A stretch of DNA of 64,000 nt from Rhodoblastus sp. 17X3 (GCF_030056575.1 NZ_JASHHX010000014.1:54547-118546), one strand, 5' to 3'. Positions 37,143-46,806 are shown, counted from the first letter of the stretch. Made by a program: numbers and translations. The notes: generated from the letters alone by a model not told the origin.

Positions 37143-39803
37143 ATGTCCGCCAAGCCTGAAGCCGATCACGTGCAGCCCGTCCGTCTCGCCGACTACCGCC
37201 CCACCGACTACCTGATCGATTCGGTCCATCTGGACATCAGCCTCAATCCGATCGCGACCCGGGTCATTTCGCGCCTAAGCCTGCGCCCCAATCCGGCTGG
37301 CGTCGCCGGCGCGCCGCTCGTGCTCGACGGCGGGGACCTGAAGCCCTATCGCGCGCTGCTCGACAATGAGGCGCTGAACCTCTCCGAAGTGTCGACCCCC
37401 GACCGCCTGACCATCGCCAATCCGCCCGCGCGTCCCTTCACGCTGGAAGTCGAAACCCTGCTCGACCCCTCCGCCAATACGCGGCTGGAGGGCCTCTACC
37501 GCTCCGGCTCGGCCTATTGCACGCAATGCGAGGCCGAAGGCTTCCGCCGCATCGCCTATTATCTCGACCGCCCCGACGTGATGAGCGTCTTCACCGTGCG
37601 CATCGAGGCCGACGAGCGCGAGGCGCCGGTGCTGCTCTCCAACGGCAATCCGGTCGAGAGCGGCGAGGTCGGCAACGGCCGCCATTACGCCATCTGGCAC
37701 GATCCCCATCCCAAGCCCAGTTATCTCTTCGCCCTCGTCGGCGGCGATCTCGGCTCCATCGAGGACGAATTCACCACCGCCTCCGGACGCAATGTGAAGC
37801 TCGCGATCCATGTCGAGAAGGGCAAGGAGCACCGCGCCCATTACGCGATGGAGAGCCTGATCCACGCCATGCGCTGGGATGAATTCGTCTATGGCCGCGA
37901 ATATGACCTCGACGTGTTCAACATCGTCGCCGTGCCGGACTTCAACATGGGCGCGATGGAGAACAAGGGCCTCAACATCTTCAACGACAAATATATCCTT
38001 GCGATCCAGGAAACCGCGACAGACCATGATTACGCCGGCATCGAGACCGTCGTCGCGCATGAATACTTCCACAACTGGACCGGCAATCGCATCACCTGCC
38101 GCGACTGGTTCCAGCTTTGCCTGAAGGAAGGCCTGACCGTCTATCGCGACCAGGAGTTCACCGCCGACCAGCGTTCGCGCGCCGTGGGGCGCATCGCCAG
38201 CGTCCGGACGCTGCGCGCCGCGCAATTTCCCGAGGACGCCGGCCCGCTGGCGCACAACGTTCGCCCGGACACTTACAGCGAAATCAATAATTTCTATACG
38301 GCGACCGTCTATGAGAAGGGCGCCGAGATCATCCGTATGCTGCGCTGCCTGATCGGCCATGAGGCCTATCACAACGGCATGGCGCTCTATTTCGAGCGCT
38401 ACGACGGCAAGGCCGCGACAGTGGAGGATTTCCTGTCCTGTTTCGCCGAGAGCGCGGGGCGCGACCTCGGCCAGTTCTTCCACTGGTACCAGCAGGCCGG
38501 CACGCCGAAGCTCACCGCGCGCGGCTCCTATGACGCGGAGACGAAGACCTATACGCTCGACCTGTCGCAGGCGACGCCGCCCACCCCAGGCCAGCCCGAG
38601 AAGAAGCCGCTGCTGATGCCGATCCGACTCGGCCTGATCGGCCGCGACGGCCAGGAAATCCCGTTGGTCCAGGACAATCCGGCCAGCCCGCGCGAAGCCA
38701 AGTACGGGATTTTCGAACTGGCCGACGCGCAGCGCCGCATCGTCTTCAAGGACGTGCCCAGCAAGCCTGTCCCCTCGCTCGTCCGCCGCTTTTCCGCGCC
38801 GGTGATCCTCGATGTCGATCTCGATGAGGACGACCTGCTGCTGATGATGGCCCATGACAGCGACCCCTTCAATCGCTGGCAGGCGGCCCAGACCCTCGCC
38901 ACGCGGCTGCTGATCCGGTCGACGCAACTGATCCGCGCCGGCGAACTGCCCGACTTCAACCCGGCCTTCGCCGAAGCCCTCGGCGCTGCGATCGAGGCCG
39001 GCGATGCCGACCCGGCCTTCGCCGCGCAAATGGCCGCCCTGCCGAGCGAAGGCGATATCGCCCGCGACATCGGCTCGGACGTCGATCCCGACGCCATCTT
39101 CCTGGCGCGCCGGGCCTTGCGCTCCGATATCGGCAAGCTGCTCGGCGAACGCCTGCTCGCCGTCTATGACCGCCTGGCGTCGGACGCGCCTTATTCGCCC
39201 GACGCCGCCAGCGCCGGCCGCCGCGCCCTGCGCAACGCCTGCCTCGATCTCTATGCGGCCGCCCATTCGTCGGACGGCTCCGAAATCGCCATGCGCCAGT
39301 TCCAGGCTGGCGCCAACATGACCGACCAGATGGCCGCGCTTGCGGTTCTCTCGGCCTACGCCACGCAGCAGCGCGAGCGCGCGCTGGATTCCTTCTTCCG
39401 CTCCCACGCCGACGAACCGCTCATCGTCGACAAATGGTTCTCGCTTCAGGCGATGATCCCCGAGCCCGAAACGCTGGCGCGCGTCAAGCGGCTGATGCAT
39501 AACCACGCCTTCAGCCTGACCAATCCCAATCGCGTGCGCGCGCTGATCGGCGCCTTCGCCACCGGCAATCCGACCGGCTTCAACTCCGCCGACGGCGCTG
39601 GCTACCGCTTTGTCGCGGAAACCGTCCTGAAGCTCGACGAGGTCAATCCGCAGGTCGCCGCGCGCCTGCTCTCGGCGTTCCGTTCCTGGCGCAATCTCGA
39701 AGCCGGCCGCCGCGCCCTCGCCCGTGAGGCGCTGGAGCTCGTCGCGGGGCATAGCGCGCTGTCGCCGGACCTGCGCGACATTGTGGCGCGCTCGCTCGCC
39801 TGA
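37143..39803 (+). CDS. pepN: Aminopeptidase N
   Basis: 886 residues, M1 family, E. coli PepN type (870). The exopeptidase motif GAMENKGLN is at about residues 270-278 and the zinc motif HEYFHNW at 306-312, with the third ligand Glu in 'LKEGLTVYRDQEF'. The C-terminal ~400 residues are the helical HEAT-like bowl. Cytosolic, broad aminopeptidase. ATG 37143 follows AAGAGG; the open frame continues above it through the LOG promoter. A terminator follows. Confidence 0.96.
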   Translation: MSAKPEADHVQPVRLADYRPTDYLIDSVHLDISLNPIATRVISRLSLRPNPAGVAGAPLVLDGGDLKPYRALLDNEALNLSEVSTPDRLTIANPPARPFTLEVETLLDPSANTRLEGLYRSGSAYCTQCEAEGFRRIAYYLDRPDVMSVFTVRIEADEREAPVLLSNGNPVESGEVGNGRHYAIWHDPHPKPSYLFALVGGDLGSIEDEFTTASGRNVKLAIHVEKGKEHRAHYAMESLIHAMRWDEFVYGREYDLDVFNIVAVPDFNMGAMENKGLNIFNDKYILAIQETATDHDYAGIETVVAHEYFHNWTGNRITCRDWFQLCLKEGLTVYRDQEFTADQRSRAVGRIASVRTLRAAQFPEDAGPLAHNVRPDTYSEINNFYTATVYEKGAEIIRMLRCLIGHEAYHNGMALYFERYDGKAATVEDFLSCFAESAGRDLGQFFHWYQQAGTPKLTARGSYDAETKTYTLDLSQATPPTPGQPEKKPLLMPIRLGLIGRDGQEIPLVQDNPASPREAKYGIFELADAQRRIVFKDVPSKPVPSLVRRFSAPVILDVDLDEDDLLLMMAHDSDPFNRWQAAQTLATRLLIRSTQLIRAGELPDFNPAFAEALGAAIEAGDADPAFAAQMAALPSEGDIARDIGSDVDPDAIFLARRALRSDIGKLLGERLLAVYDRLASDAPYSPDAASAGRRALRNACLDLYAAAHSSDGSEIAMRQFQAGANMTDQMAALAVLSAYATQQRERALDSFFRSHADEPLIVDKWFSLQAMIPEPETLARVKRLMHNHAFSLTNPNRVRALIGAFATGNPTGFNSADGAGYRFVAETVLKLDEVNPQVAARLLSAFRSWRNLEAGRRALAREALELVAGHSALSPDLRDIVARSLA

Positions 39804-39833
39804 CGCGGAAATCCAGCCTCGCGCCAGCCCGCA

Positions 39834-39870
39834 AAGACGCCCCTTCGCGTCCGGCGCAGAGGGGCGTCTT
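39834..39870 (+). terminator. Intrinsic terminator after pepN
   Basis: AAGACGCCCCT (39834-39844) pairs perfectly with AGGGGCGTCTT (39860-39870), 15-base loop, followed by a T-rich run CGCCTTGTTTTCG. The rest of the gap to the kinase gene (39871-40193) has no gene; it holds the CtrA-like site below. Confidence 0.75.
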
Positions 39871-40080
39871 CGCCTTGTTTTCGCTCCATTTTCGCCCCGT
39901 TTCGGCAAGCCAGCCCAAGCGCGCGGCGATAGTGAGGCGCCGCCCGCGGCCGATCGCATTTTCTTCGCCTCCTATTGTTTTATCACACTTTTTTTGACCA
40001 CCTCGCTCCCGCCCGCGCGCTTCTCGCCTGACGCCGCGACCTTTTGCGCCGCAAGGAAATTCGGCGAAATTTTGCTTTCA

Positions 40081-40095
40081 TTAACGAAAATTTAG
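40081..40095 (+). promoter_or_regulatory. CtrA-like box upstream of the sensor kinase
   Basis: TTAA-CGAAAAT-TTAG matches TTAA-N7-TTAA with one mismatch. It is 99 bp before the preferred kinase start, in a locally AT-rich segment. Confidence 0.4.
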
Positions 40096-40193
40096 GCTGG
40101 ACAAAAAGCCGCCTTGGGATTCGAATGGAACTGATTCGGAGGCGTCGCTTTAAAGCTCCGGATCGTCAATTTTCACCATTGTGGGAGCGAGTC

Positions 40194-42626
40194 ATGGCGC
40201 GTGCGAACGCCGCCGATGCCTCATTTTGTCTTGATGCATCGAGCCCGCCTGAACCCATCTGGAAACCGACCGGGGCGTCCAGCCTTCCGCAAGGCGGCGC
40301 CGCTGTGACGCATCTTTTTCCCACCGCGCGCCCGGTTCACGCCGCGCAGGGCGACGACGCACAGGCCACGCAGGGAGACCATGCCCCGATGGCCGCGCTC
40401 ACGCCGAAAGAGCGCCTTGAGCCCCTGCTGCATAGCGCCCTGCCGGCGATGATCGTGCTGTTTCTGCTCACCCTGTTCGGCGTCGCAGCGCAGGTCGCCC
40501 TGCAGAGCTATGACAAGGTGGTGCCGGAAGCCCTTGCCGAGATGGAGATGGTCGGCCGTCTTGCGGCGGAAGACCTCAATGTCGCAACCCGCCATGCGGC
40601 TCCGGGAGCGCCCGCCGCCATGATCCTGGAATCGGCTCTTGGCCGCTTCCTGACCCGCGGACGGATCATCGCCGTCACCGATCCCGACGGCCAGATCGTC
40701 GCCGCCTTGCCGCCGGGCGCGATCCGCGCGAACTCGCTGTCCGGCCATCTCGGGACTTCGCAGCCCCTCACCGTCTTCGCCGAAAAGGCCGGGCCGATGC
40801 AGATCGCCCTGTCGAACGGCACCGAGGCGCTCGCAACCGTGCGCAATCTCGACGCGCCCTATGGCCAGCTCGCGATCATCCAGCCAGTCGATAGCGCCCT
40901 TTCCGAATGGCGCTCCGCCGCCTGGCGCTCCGCCATACTCCTCATCGTCACCTCCGCCGTGATGGGCATCGTCGCCTTTGCCTATTTCGCCCAGGCCAGC
41001 CGCGCCATAGACGCCGAATCCGACCGCGCGCGCATCCGCAACCGCATCGACGCCGCGCTCGATCGCGGACGCTGCGGGCTGTGGGACTGGGATCTCGCCA
41101 ATGGCCGCATCTATTGGTCCGATTCCATGTATGACATGCTCGCCATGGAGCGCGCGGGCGAGTTCCTGTCTTTCGGCGACGTCAAGAAGCTGATCCATCC
41201 TGACGACGGCGACCTTGGCGAGATCGCCGAGCAGTTGACCGCGCGCCGCGCCAATTCCGTCGACCACGCCTTCCGCATCCGCGATTCCCGCGGCGAATGG
41301 ATCTGGATCCGGGCGCGCGCCCAGGTCATCCACGAAGGCCGCGAACGCACGCCGCATCTGGTCGGCATCGCCGTCGACATTTCCGAGCAAGTCAGGCTCG
41401 CCGAACGCAGCGCCGCCGCCGATCTTCGCCTGCGCGACGCCGTCGAGACCATTTCCGAGGCTTTCGTCTTGTGGGACACGCAGAACCGCCTCGTGCTGTG
41501 CAACGCGAAGTTCCAGCGCCTCCACGGCCTGCCTGCCGAATGCATCGTCCCCGGAACGCCCTACGCCATGGCCATGGCCCAGTCGCAAAGCTTCGCCGAA
41601 CAGGCCGAAGTCCTGCCGAACGACGGCGCCGGCCGCGTCTATGAGGCGCGCCTCGCCGACGGACGCTGGCTCCAGATCAACGAGCGCCGCACCAAGGACG
41701 GCGGCTATGTCTCGGTAGGCACCGACATTTCCGCGCTGAAACAGCATGAGCAGCAATTGCTCGACAGCGAGCGCCGCCTGATGGCGACCGTGGCGGACCT
41801 GCGCAAATCCCGCCAGACGCTCGAATTGCAGGCGCAGCAGCTCGCCGAACTCGCCGAGCGCTATCTCGAGCAGAAGGCCGAGGCCGAAGGCGCCAATCGC
41901 GCCAAGTCCGATTTCCTCGCCAACATGAGCCATGAACTGCGGACGCCGCTCACCCATATCATCGGCTTCGCGGAAGTGATGGAGCAGCAATATTTCGGCG
42001 AGATCGGCAACGAACGTTATGTGCAATACGCCAATCACATCCGCCAATCGGGCCAATATCTGCACGGCGTGATCAGCGACGTGCTGGAAATGTCGCGGCT
42101 CGACGCCGGCCAGATCGCCCTTCAGGCCCGCGAGATCGACCTCGCCCCGACGCTGGCCGAAGCGGTCGACGCCCATCGCGCCCCGGCGGCTGCGAAACAG
42201 GTGGAGATCGCCTTCGAAGCCCCCGCCGACAGCCGCGTCGTCGCCGATCCCGAGCTGTTGCGCCGCGTCGTCGACATTCTGATGAAGAACGCCCTGAAAT
42301 TCACGCCCGAGGGCGGCCGCATCGCCGTGCGCGCGGTCCGTCAAGGGGCGGCGCATGACATCATTGTGGAGGACAGCGGCTGCGGCATGAATGAGGAGGA
42401 GCTGACGCGGGTCTGCCGGCCGTTCGAGCAGCGTTCGCCGCTGATGCAGGACGGCATGAAGGGCCCCGGCCTCGGCCTCTCGATCGCTCATTCGCTGGTC
42501 GAACTGCATGGCGGCGAATTGCGCATCGATTCCGCCCCGGGCCAGGGCGCGAAAGTCTGCATCCATCTGCCCGGGCCGCGCGAACAGGCGCGCAAACGGA
42601 TCGCCGCCATCAGCGCGGCCGAGTGA
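40194..42626 (+). CDS. PAS-domain sensor histidine kinase
   Basis: About 810 residues. Two membrane helices (about 78-102 and 242-267) enclose a ~140-residue periplasmic sensor region; two PAS domains follow ('CGLWDWDLANGRIYWSDSMY', then 'EAFVLWDTQNRLVLCNAKF'), a coiled coil, HisKA with SHELRTPLTHIIGF (phospho-His about 580) and a HATPase domain with 'NALKFTPEGG', 'EDSGCGMNEEEL' and 'GPGLGLSIAHSLVELHGG'. The HisKA helix 'FAEVMEQQYFGEIGNERYVQY' is of the PleC/DivJ/PdhS kind. No receiver domain and no adjacent response regulator, so it is an orphan kinase. ATG 40194 follows GGGAGCGAG. Confidence 0.85.
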   Translation: MARANAADASFCLDASSPPEPIWKPTGASSLPQGGAAVTHLFPTARPVHAAQGDDAQATQGDHAPMAALTPKERLEPLLHSALPAMIVLFLLTLFGVAAQVALQSYDKVVPEALAEMEMVGRLAAEDLNVATRHAAPGAPAAMILESALGRFLTRGRIIAVTDPDGQIVAALPPGAIRANSLSGHLGTSQPLTVFAEKAGPMQIALSNGTEALATVRNLDAPYGQLAIIQPVDSALSEWRSAAWRSAILLIVTSAVMGIVAFAYFAQASRAIDAESDRARIRNRIDAALDRGRCGLWDWDLANGRIYWSDSMYDMLAMERAGEFLSFGDVKKLIHPDDGDLGEIAEQLTARRANSVDHAFRIRDSRGEWIWIRARAQVIHEGRERTPHLVGIAVDISEQVRLAERSAAADLRLRDAVETISEAFVLWDTQNRLVLCNAKFQRLHGLPAECIVPGTPYAMAMAQSQSFAEQAEVLPNDGAGRVYEARLADGRWLQINERRTKDGGYVSVGTDISALKQHEQQLLDSERRLMATVADLRKSRQTLELQAQQLAELAERYLEQKAEAEGANRAKSDFLANMSHELRTPLTHIIGFAEVMEQQYFGEIGNERYVQYANHIRQSGQYLHGVISDVLEMSRLDAGQIALQAREIDLAPTLAEAVDAHRAPAAAKQVEIAFEAPADSRVVADPELLRRVVDILMKNALKFTPEGGRIAVRAVRQGAAHDIIVEDSGCGMNEEELTRVCRPFEQRSPLMQDGMKGPGLGLSIAHSLVELHGGELRIDSAPGQGAKVCIHLPGPREQARKRIAAISAAE

Positions 42627-42641
42627 GCGCCAAAAAGCCGA

Positions 42642-42899
42642 TCAGCGCCCGCGCGAGAACACTGCGTCCATATGGGCGGCCAGCGCGAGGTCCTGCCCCG
42701 TGACGCGCCCCGCATCATGGGTGGTCAGCTCGACCCAGACCCGGTTGTAGATGTTCTTCCATTCCGGATGGTGATCCACCCGCTCGCAATAAAGCCCGAC
42801 CTCGACCATGAAGGCCAAGGCCTCGGCGAAGGCGAAGAATTTGAAGACCTTGGCGATCCTTTTGTCGTCGCCGCTCCAGCCGTCGGGAATCATGACCAT
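42642..42899 (-). CDS. phhB: Pterin-4a-carbinolamine dehydratase
   Basis: About 85 residues, single-domain PCD/DCoH. 'FKFFAFAEALAFMVEVGLYCE' and the active-site stretch VDHHPEWKNIYNRVWVELTTHD with three His match the family. It recycles 4a-hydroxytetrahydrobiopterin. ATG 42899 has GGAGAGCAGGA before it; ATG 42914 would add five residues. It converges with the sensor kinase (15 bp apart) and diverges from the peptidase. Confidence 0.9.
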   Translation of the reverse strand: MVMIPDGWSGDDKRIAKVFKFFAFAEALAFMVEVGLYCERVDHHPEWKNIYNRVWVELTTHDAGRVTGQDLALAAHMDAVFSRGR

Positions 42900-42976
42900 A
42901 TCCTGCTCTCCCATGCGAGGCGTGACGCGCCCGCCCTGCGCTGATAATTTATAATCCGATTCAGGCAGGAGCCGTC

Positions 42977-44362
42977 ATGTCCAATCTCGATAAAGCCCTC
43001 TCCGCGCTCGACGCCGACCGCGAGGGCGCACTGGAGCGGCTGTTCGCGCTGCTGCGCTTCAAATCCATCTCGACCGATCCCGCCTTCGCCCCGGACTGCG
43101 CTGCGGCCGCCGACTGGCTGGTCGGGCAGCTGAAAGAGCTGGGCTTCGAGGCCTCGTCGCGACCGACTGCCGGCCATCCTATGGTGGTCGCCAAGGCCAA
43201 GGCGGTGCGGCCCGACGCGCCCAATGTGCTGTTCTATGGCCATTACGACGTGCAGCCGGTCGATCCGCTGGAGCTGTGGCGCGCCGACCCCTTCGCGCCC
43301 GAAATCGTCGAAGCGGCCCCGGGGCGCAAGCAGATCGTCGCGCGGGGCGCCGCCGACGACAAGGGCCAGCTGATGACCTTCCTGGAAGCCTGCCGCGCCT
43401 TGCGCGCCAATGGCGGACTGCCTTGCCATGTCACGATCCTGTTCGAGGGCGAGGAGGAGTCCGGCTCGACCTCCCTGCCCGCCTTCCTCGCGGCCAATGG
43501 CAAGGAGTTGAAGGCCGATCTGATGCTGGTCTGCGACACCAATATGTGGGATCGCGACACCCCGCTCATCACCTGCATGCTGCGTGGGCTGGCGTTGGAG
43601 GAAGTCGTCGTCAAGGCCGCCAGCCGCGACCTTCATTCCGGCATGTTCGGCGGCCCGGCCGTCAATCCGATTCATGTGCTGTCGCGGATCATCGCCGGCC
43701 TGCATGACGAAAACGGCCGCGTCACCCTGCCGGATTTCTATGAGGGCGTCCCCGAACTGCCGCCGGACATCAAGCAGCAATGGGCGGCGCTCGATTTCGA
43801 CGAAAAGGCCTTTCTGGGCGAGGTCGGGCTGTCCGTCCCCGCTGGCGAGGGCAATTATTCCGTGCTGGAGCAGATCTGGGCGCGGCCGACCTGCGACGTC
43901 AATGGCGTCGTCGGCGGCTATACCGGCCAGGGCTCGAAGACCGTGCTGCCGGCGCAGGCCAGCGCCAAATTCTCCTTCCGCCTGGTCGGCAAGCAGGACC
44001 CGCAGGCGGTTCTGGAGGCCTTCCGCGCCTATGTGCGCTCCTGCCTGCCCGAGGATTGCGAGGCGGAATTCATCAGCCACGGCGCCAGCCCGGCGCTGTC
44101 GCTGCCGTTCCGCTCCGAGGCGCTTCAGCGCGCCAGCCGAGCGCTGGAGGCCGAATGGGGCAAGCCCGCGGTGCTGGCGGCCTCGGGCGGCTCAATCCCG
44201 ATCGTCGGCCTATTCAAGCGCGAATTGAAGATGGATTCGCTGATGGTCGGCTTCGGCCTCGACGACGACCGCATCCATTCGCCCAATGAGAAATACGAAT
44301 TGTCCTCGTTCCAGAAAGGCGCGCGCAGCTGGGCGCGGATTCTGACCGCGCTGGCGGATTAA
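42977..44362 (+). CDS. M20-family dipeptidase/carboxypeptidase-like protein
   Basis: 461 residues. Metal site residues are in NVLFYGHYDVQP (His and catalytic Asp), 'GAADDKGQLMTFLEAC' (bridging Asp), 'FEGEEESGSTSL' (general base Glu and ligand) and 'DLMLVCDTNMW' (Asp); the dimerisation lid domain follows ('RDLHSGMFGGPAVNPIHVL'). Cytosolic zinc dipeptidase of the CNDP/ArgE-DapE group, most likely a dipeptidase by length and the 'HYDVQP' wording. ATG 42977 has AGGAG at good distance. Confidence 0.9.
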   Translation: MSNLDKALSALDADREGALERLFALLRFKSISTDPAFAPDCAAAADWLVGQLKELGFEASSRPTAGHPMVVAKAKAVRPDAPNVLFYGHYDVQPVDPLELWRADPFAPEIVEAAPGRKQIVARGAADDKGQLMTFLEACRALRANGGLPCHVTILFEGEEESGSTSLPAFLAANGKELKADLMLVCDTNMWDRDTPLITCMLRGLALEEVVVKAASRDLHSGMFGGPAVNPIHVLSRIIAGLHDENGRVTLPDFYEGVPELPPDIKQQWAALDFDEKAFLGEVGLSVPAGEGNYSVLEQIWARPTCDVNGVVGGYTGQGSKTVLPAQASAKFSFRLVGKQDPQAVLEAFRAYVRSCLPEDCEAEFISHGASPALSLPFRSEALQRASRALEAEWGKPAVLAASGGSIPIVGLFKRELKMDSLMVGFGLDDDRIHSPNEKYELSSFQKGARSWARILTALAD

Positions 44363-44423
44363 AGGCTAGCGACTTTCAATATTTCTACGGTGAAGAAGCG
44401 ATCAGATAGCTTTTATAAGCTCT

Positions 44424-45077
44424 CTAATTGAGTCTGGATGTCAAAACTATTTCGACATCAGGACTACTCAATTGGAAGTTGGCCGGAACACCACTCAGGC
44501 CGCCTTGTAGATCAAACGGAATTTTTGCGTTTTCAAACGCCCGTTTGACTGCCTGTTCGGCTGGACGCAACGAGCTTGGATTTTGAACGCGAACGGCTAT
44601 GCCAGAAGGTGGAGCATTGCCAAGTCCCATGGCAATCGGCGTCGTTACAGCCCATCCACTAGACTGGAAAGTAAGAGCAACATCGCCTGCCAGCATTTTT
44701 ACGTCAGCAGCTGCGGCATCATGAATTATTGCAACTGCAAACCTTGAACTGTTAATTTCGTTCTTGATTGCTTGCGCTTGTTCGCCAGACAATCGGCGAG
44801 GAAGCAGGGATTTAACCTGTTGCTCCAACGTGTCCAATCGCGCTTTCGCCTCTGCGGGCGTCGCCCCATTGAGTTTTTCTTTGTAGTCAGATAGCTGTTC
44901 GTCCTTGAGCTTTAGGCGGCTCTCGTAGTTCTCGATAATTGAGCTATAGCGCCAATTCACCACACCCCAAATCAACCCACCAGCCACTACGACAGCAATA
45001 CAAAAAGAAACCGGCGCCCCCGCAAGGATCTCCTTCCACTCACCTGTCATATGTTTTATAAAATCTTCCACGTTCAT
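44424..45077 (-). CDS. AT-rich accessory gene: membrane-anchored coiled-coil protein
   Basis: About 217 residues. One membrane helix (VSFCIAVVVAGGLIWGVVNW) near the N-terminus, then a coiled coil ('YESRLKLKDEQLSDYKEKL', 'KARLDTLEQQVKSLL'), then a domain with 'FAVAIIHDAAAADVKMLAGD' and 'AFENAKIPFDLQGG' that reads like a small alpha/beta fold. Base composition is far more AT-rich than the neighbours, which argues for transfer. Start is GTG 45086 or ATG 45077; neither has a strong ribosome site. Family not recognised; no partner gene on this strand. Confidence 0.65.
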   Translation of the reverse strand: MNVEDFIKHMTGEWKEILAGAPVSFCIAVVVAGGLIWGVVNWRYSSIIENYESRLKLKDEQLSDYKEKLNGATPAEAKARLDTLEQQVKSLLPRRLSGEQAQAIKNEINSSRFAVAIIHDAAAADVKMLAGDVALTFQSSGWAVTTPIAMGLGNAPPSGIAVRVQNPSSLRPAEQAVKRAFENAKIPFDLQGGLSGVPANFQLSSPDVEIVLTSRLN

Positions 45078-45141
45078 CTGTTTCACTTATATAGTTATCG
45101 CGAATCTAGCGGTTTAAAATGCCGAAAAAGGAGAACATAAC

Positions 45142-45234
45142 ATGACCTCTATGGTCAAGTTGATTCGTGCCCGTTCCATTCTACTTCTGGCCTCATATTC
45201 CCAATTAGACACCACTCCGAACACAATTTCGTAA
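45142..45234 (+). CDS. Possible 30-residue small protein
   Basis: A short frame with an ideal ribosome site (AAGGAG eight bases before the ATG) in the AT-rich gap between the accessory membrane gene and the spermidine-synthase-like gene. The product starts MTSMVKLIRARSILLLASYS, a short basic then hydrophobic peptide, possibly membrane-associated. Coding nature is unproven; the ribosome site is the only support. Confidence 0.3.
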   Translation: MTSMVKLIRARSILLLASYSQLDTTPNTIS

Positions 45235-45301
45235 CGCGACCTTAGGAAATTCCAATCGGCCGGATATTGCTATCCAGCCGCCACAAACAGAAAGCCCGCC
45301 T

Positions 45302-45970
45302 GTGCTGCCCTGGATACTCCTCGACACCGCGTCAATCCCCGGCGGCGGCGCGCTGCGGCTCAAGCGGCGCGGCAATGAATTTTCGATCATGCTCGGCGAC
45401 AATGAGCTGATGAATTCGCGCCTGAGCGGCTCCGAGGAGGCGCTGGCGACATTGAGCCTCGCTAAGATCGCGCACCGTTCGGCGGCCAGAATCCTGATCG
45501 GCGGCCTTGGCATGGGCTTTACCCTGCGCGCGGCTCTGGGAGCGCTGGGCGCCGCCGCGCAAGTCGAGGTGGCGGAACTCGTCCCCGCCGTTGTCGCCTG
45601 GGCGCGCGGGCCAATGGCCGAGGTCTTCGGCGGCTGCCTCGACGATCCGCGCGTGAGAATTCTGGAGGGCGACGTCGGCAACATTGTCGGCGCCAACGCC
45701 GGCGTCTATGACGCCATTCTGCTTGACGTGGACAATGGCCCGGATGGACTGACTTCAAGCGCCAACGACCGCCTGTATAATGGCGCCGGCCTCGCAGCCG
45801 CCCGCGTCGCGCTCAAGCCCGGCGGGATCGTGGCTTACTGGTCGTCGGGGCCGGACGAAAATTTCACCCGACGTTTGCGCAAGGCCGGTTTCGAGGTCGA
45901 GGAACGCCCGGTGCGCGCGGGCCGCTCGCGCGGCGCCCGCCACATGATCTGGCTTGCCGCGCGAAACTGA
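45302..45970 (+). CDS. Spermidine-synthase-like SAM-fold protein
   Basis: About 222 residues from a GTG start. Rossmann methyltransferase fold: 'ARILIGGLGMGFTLRAALG' (motif I), 'VEVAELVPAVVAWARGP' and 'YDAILLDVDNGPDGLTSSAN' with the Asp of motif IV, then 'VALKPGGIVAYWSS'. Hyphomicrobiales annotate this as spermidine synthase, but it lacks the long N-terminal domain of SpeE, and polyamine activity is doubtful; a methyltransferase-like role is possible. Stands alone. Confidence 0.72.
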   Translation: MLPWILLDTASIPGGGALRLKRRGNEFSIMLGDNELMNSRLSGSEEALATLSLAKIAHRSAARILIGGLGMGFTLRAALGALGAAAQVEVAELVPAVVAWARGPMAEVFGGCLDDPRVRILEGDVGNIVGANAGVYDAILLDVDNGPDGLTSSANDRLYNGAGLAAARVALKPGGIVAYWSSGPDENFTRRLRKAGFEVEERPVRAGRSRGARHMIWLAARN

Positions 45971-46187
45971 CCGCAGGAACAAAGAGGGACAATCGCCACG
46001 AAGCCGATTCGCGCCCGTTCTGTTCGTGCAAAATTCCGCCCTTCCCGTTTTGGGGCGCCTGTCTCGGAAGAGGCCGAAAGCAATCCTTTACGCCGGGAAC
46101 GAACGCGGGATATCCACAAATCAGCGATTCGTTCAGGTCTCATTCCCGTCCTGATCGCCAAATCCCATTTCAGGCCTTAAGCGCAGG

Positions 46188-46209
46188 TTAACAGGCAAGC
46201 TCCTGTTAA
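46188..46209. terminator. 8-bp inverted repeat over the YcgN stop codon
   Basis: TTAACAGG - CAAGCT - CCTGTTAA. The minus-strand TAA stop of the YcgN-family gene lies inside the right arm. There is no T-run, so its effect on termination is uncertain. Confidence 0.35.
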
Positions 46210-46736
46210 GGTTTCGCTTTCCCGCGCGGCTTGGCCGGTTTGGCGGCTTTGGGGACCTTGGCGGGCCAGGCTACGATCCGGTCGATCATCTCGTCGACCG
46301 ACAGCTCGTCCTCCAGCGCATGGACGCGGCCGAGCACCGAAATCCCGGCCTCGGCCACGCTCTCGCGCCGCCCGCTGACCAGCGGATGCCATTCGGGCAG
46401 GTCCTGGCCATGGGCGAGCAGGCGATAGGCGCAGGTCGGCGGCAACCAGGTCAGGGATGCGGCGCTGTCCGGCGTGAGGCGGATGCAATCCTTCACCCGC
46501 CTTGAGCGATGTCCATAATCGGAACAGCGCGCCGTCGCGGGGTCGAGCAGGCGACAGCCGACGTCGGTGAAATGAATTTCGCCGCTGTCCTCGTCCTCAA
46601 GCTTCACCAGGCAGCAGCGGCCGCAGCCGTCGCACAGGCTTTCCCATTCCGCCTTCGAAAACGCGCTCAGGGCGCGGTCCCGCCAGAAGGGTTTTTTGGC
46701 GTCGCTTTCGGCCTTGGTCTTCTTCGTCTGCGTCAT
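46206..46736 (-). CDS. YcgN family cysteine-cluster protein (UPF0260)
   Basis: About 176 residues. The Cys cluster reads 'LCDGCGRCCLVKLEDED', 'VGCRLLDPATARCSDY', 'VKDCIRLTP' and 'LPPTCAYRLLAHGQDLPEWH', the fixed pattern of YcgN/UPF0260; the Cys presumably bind metal. Function unknown in the family. A basic Lys/Pro/Ala tail is unusual. ATG 46736 is the start; ATG 46748 would add four residues. Divergent from the PBP gene. Confidence 0.88.
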   Translation of the reverse strand: MTQTKKTKAESDAKKPFWRDRALSAFSKAEWESLCDGCGRCCLVKLEDEDSGEIHFTDVGCRLLDPATARCSDYGHRSRRVKDCIRLTPDSAASLTWLPPTCAYRLLAHGQDLPEWHPLVSGRRESVAEAGISVLGRVHALEDELSVDEMIDRIVAWPAKVPKAAKPAKPRGKAKP

Positions 46737-46806
46737 GGTCCGGTTCAAAATGGGGCAAATGGGGATGGCGCGGCTTTTGCGCTTGAAGGCCGATAGAGTT
46801 AAGACA

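Noticed and set aside
37275..39959. 894-codon open frame antisense to pepN
   Set aside because: Shadow frame; Arg/Asp/Ala-rich composition with no motif.
40221..42566. 781-codon frame antisense to the sensor kinase
   Set aside because: Shadow frame of the kinase.
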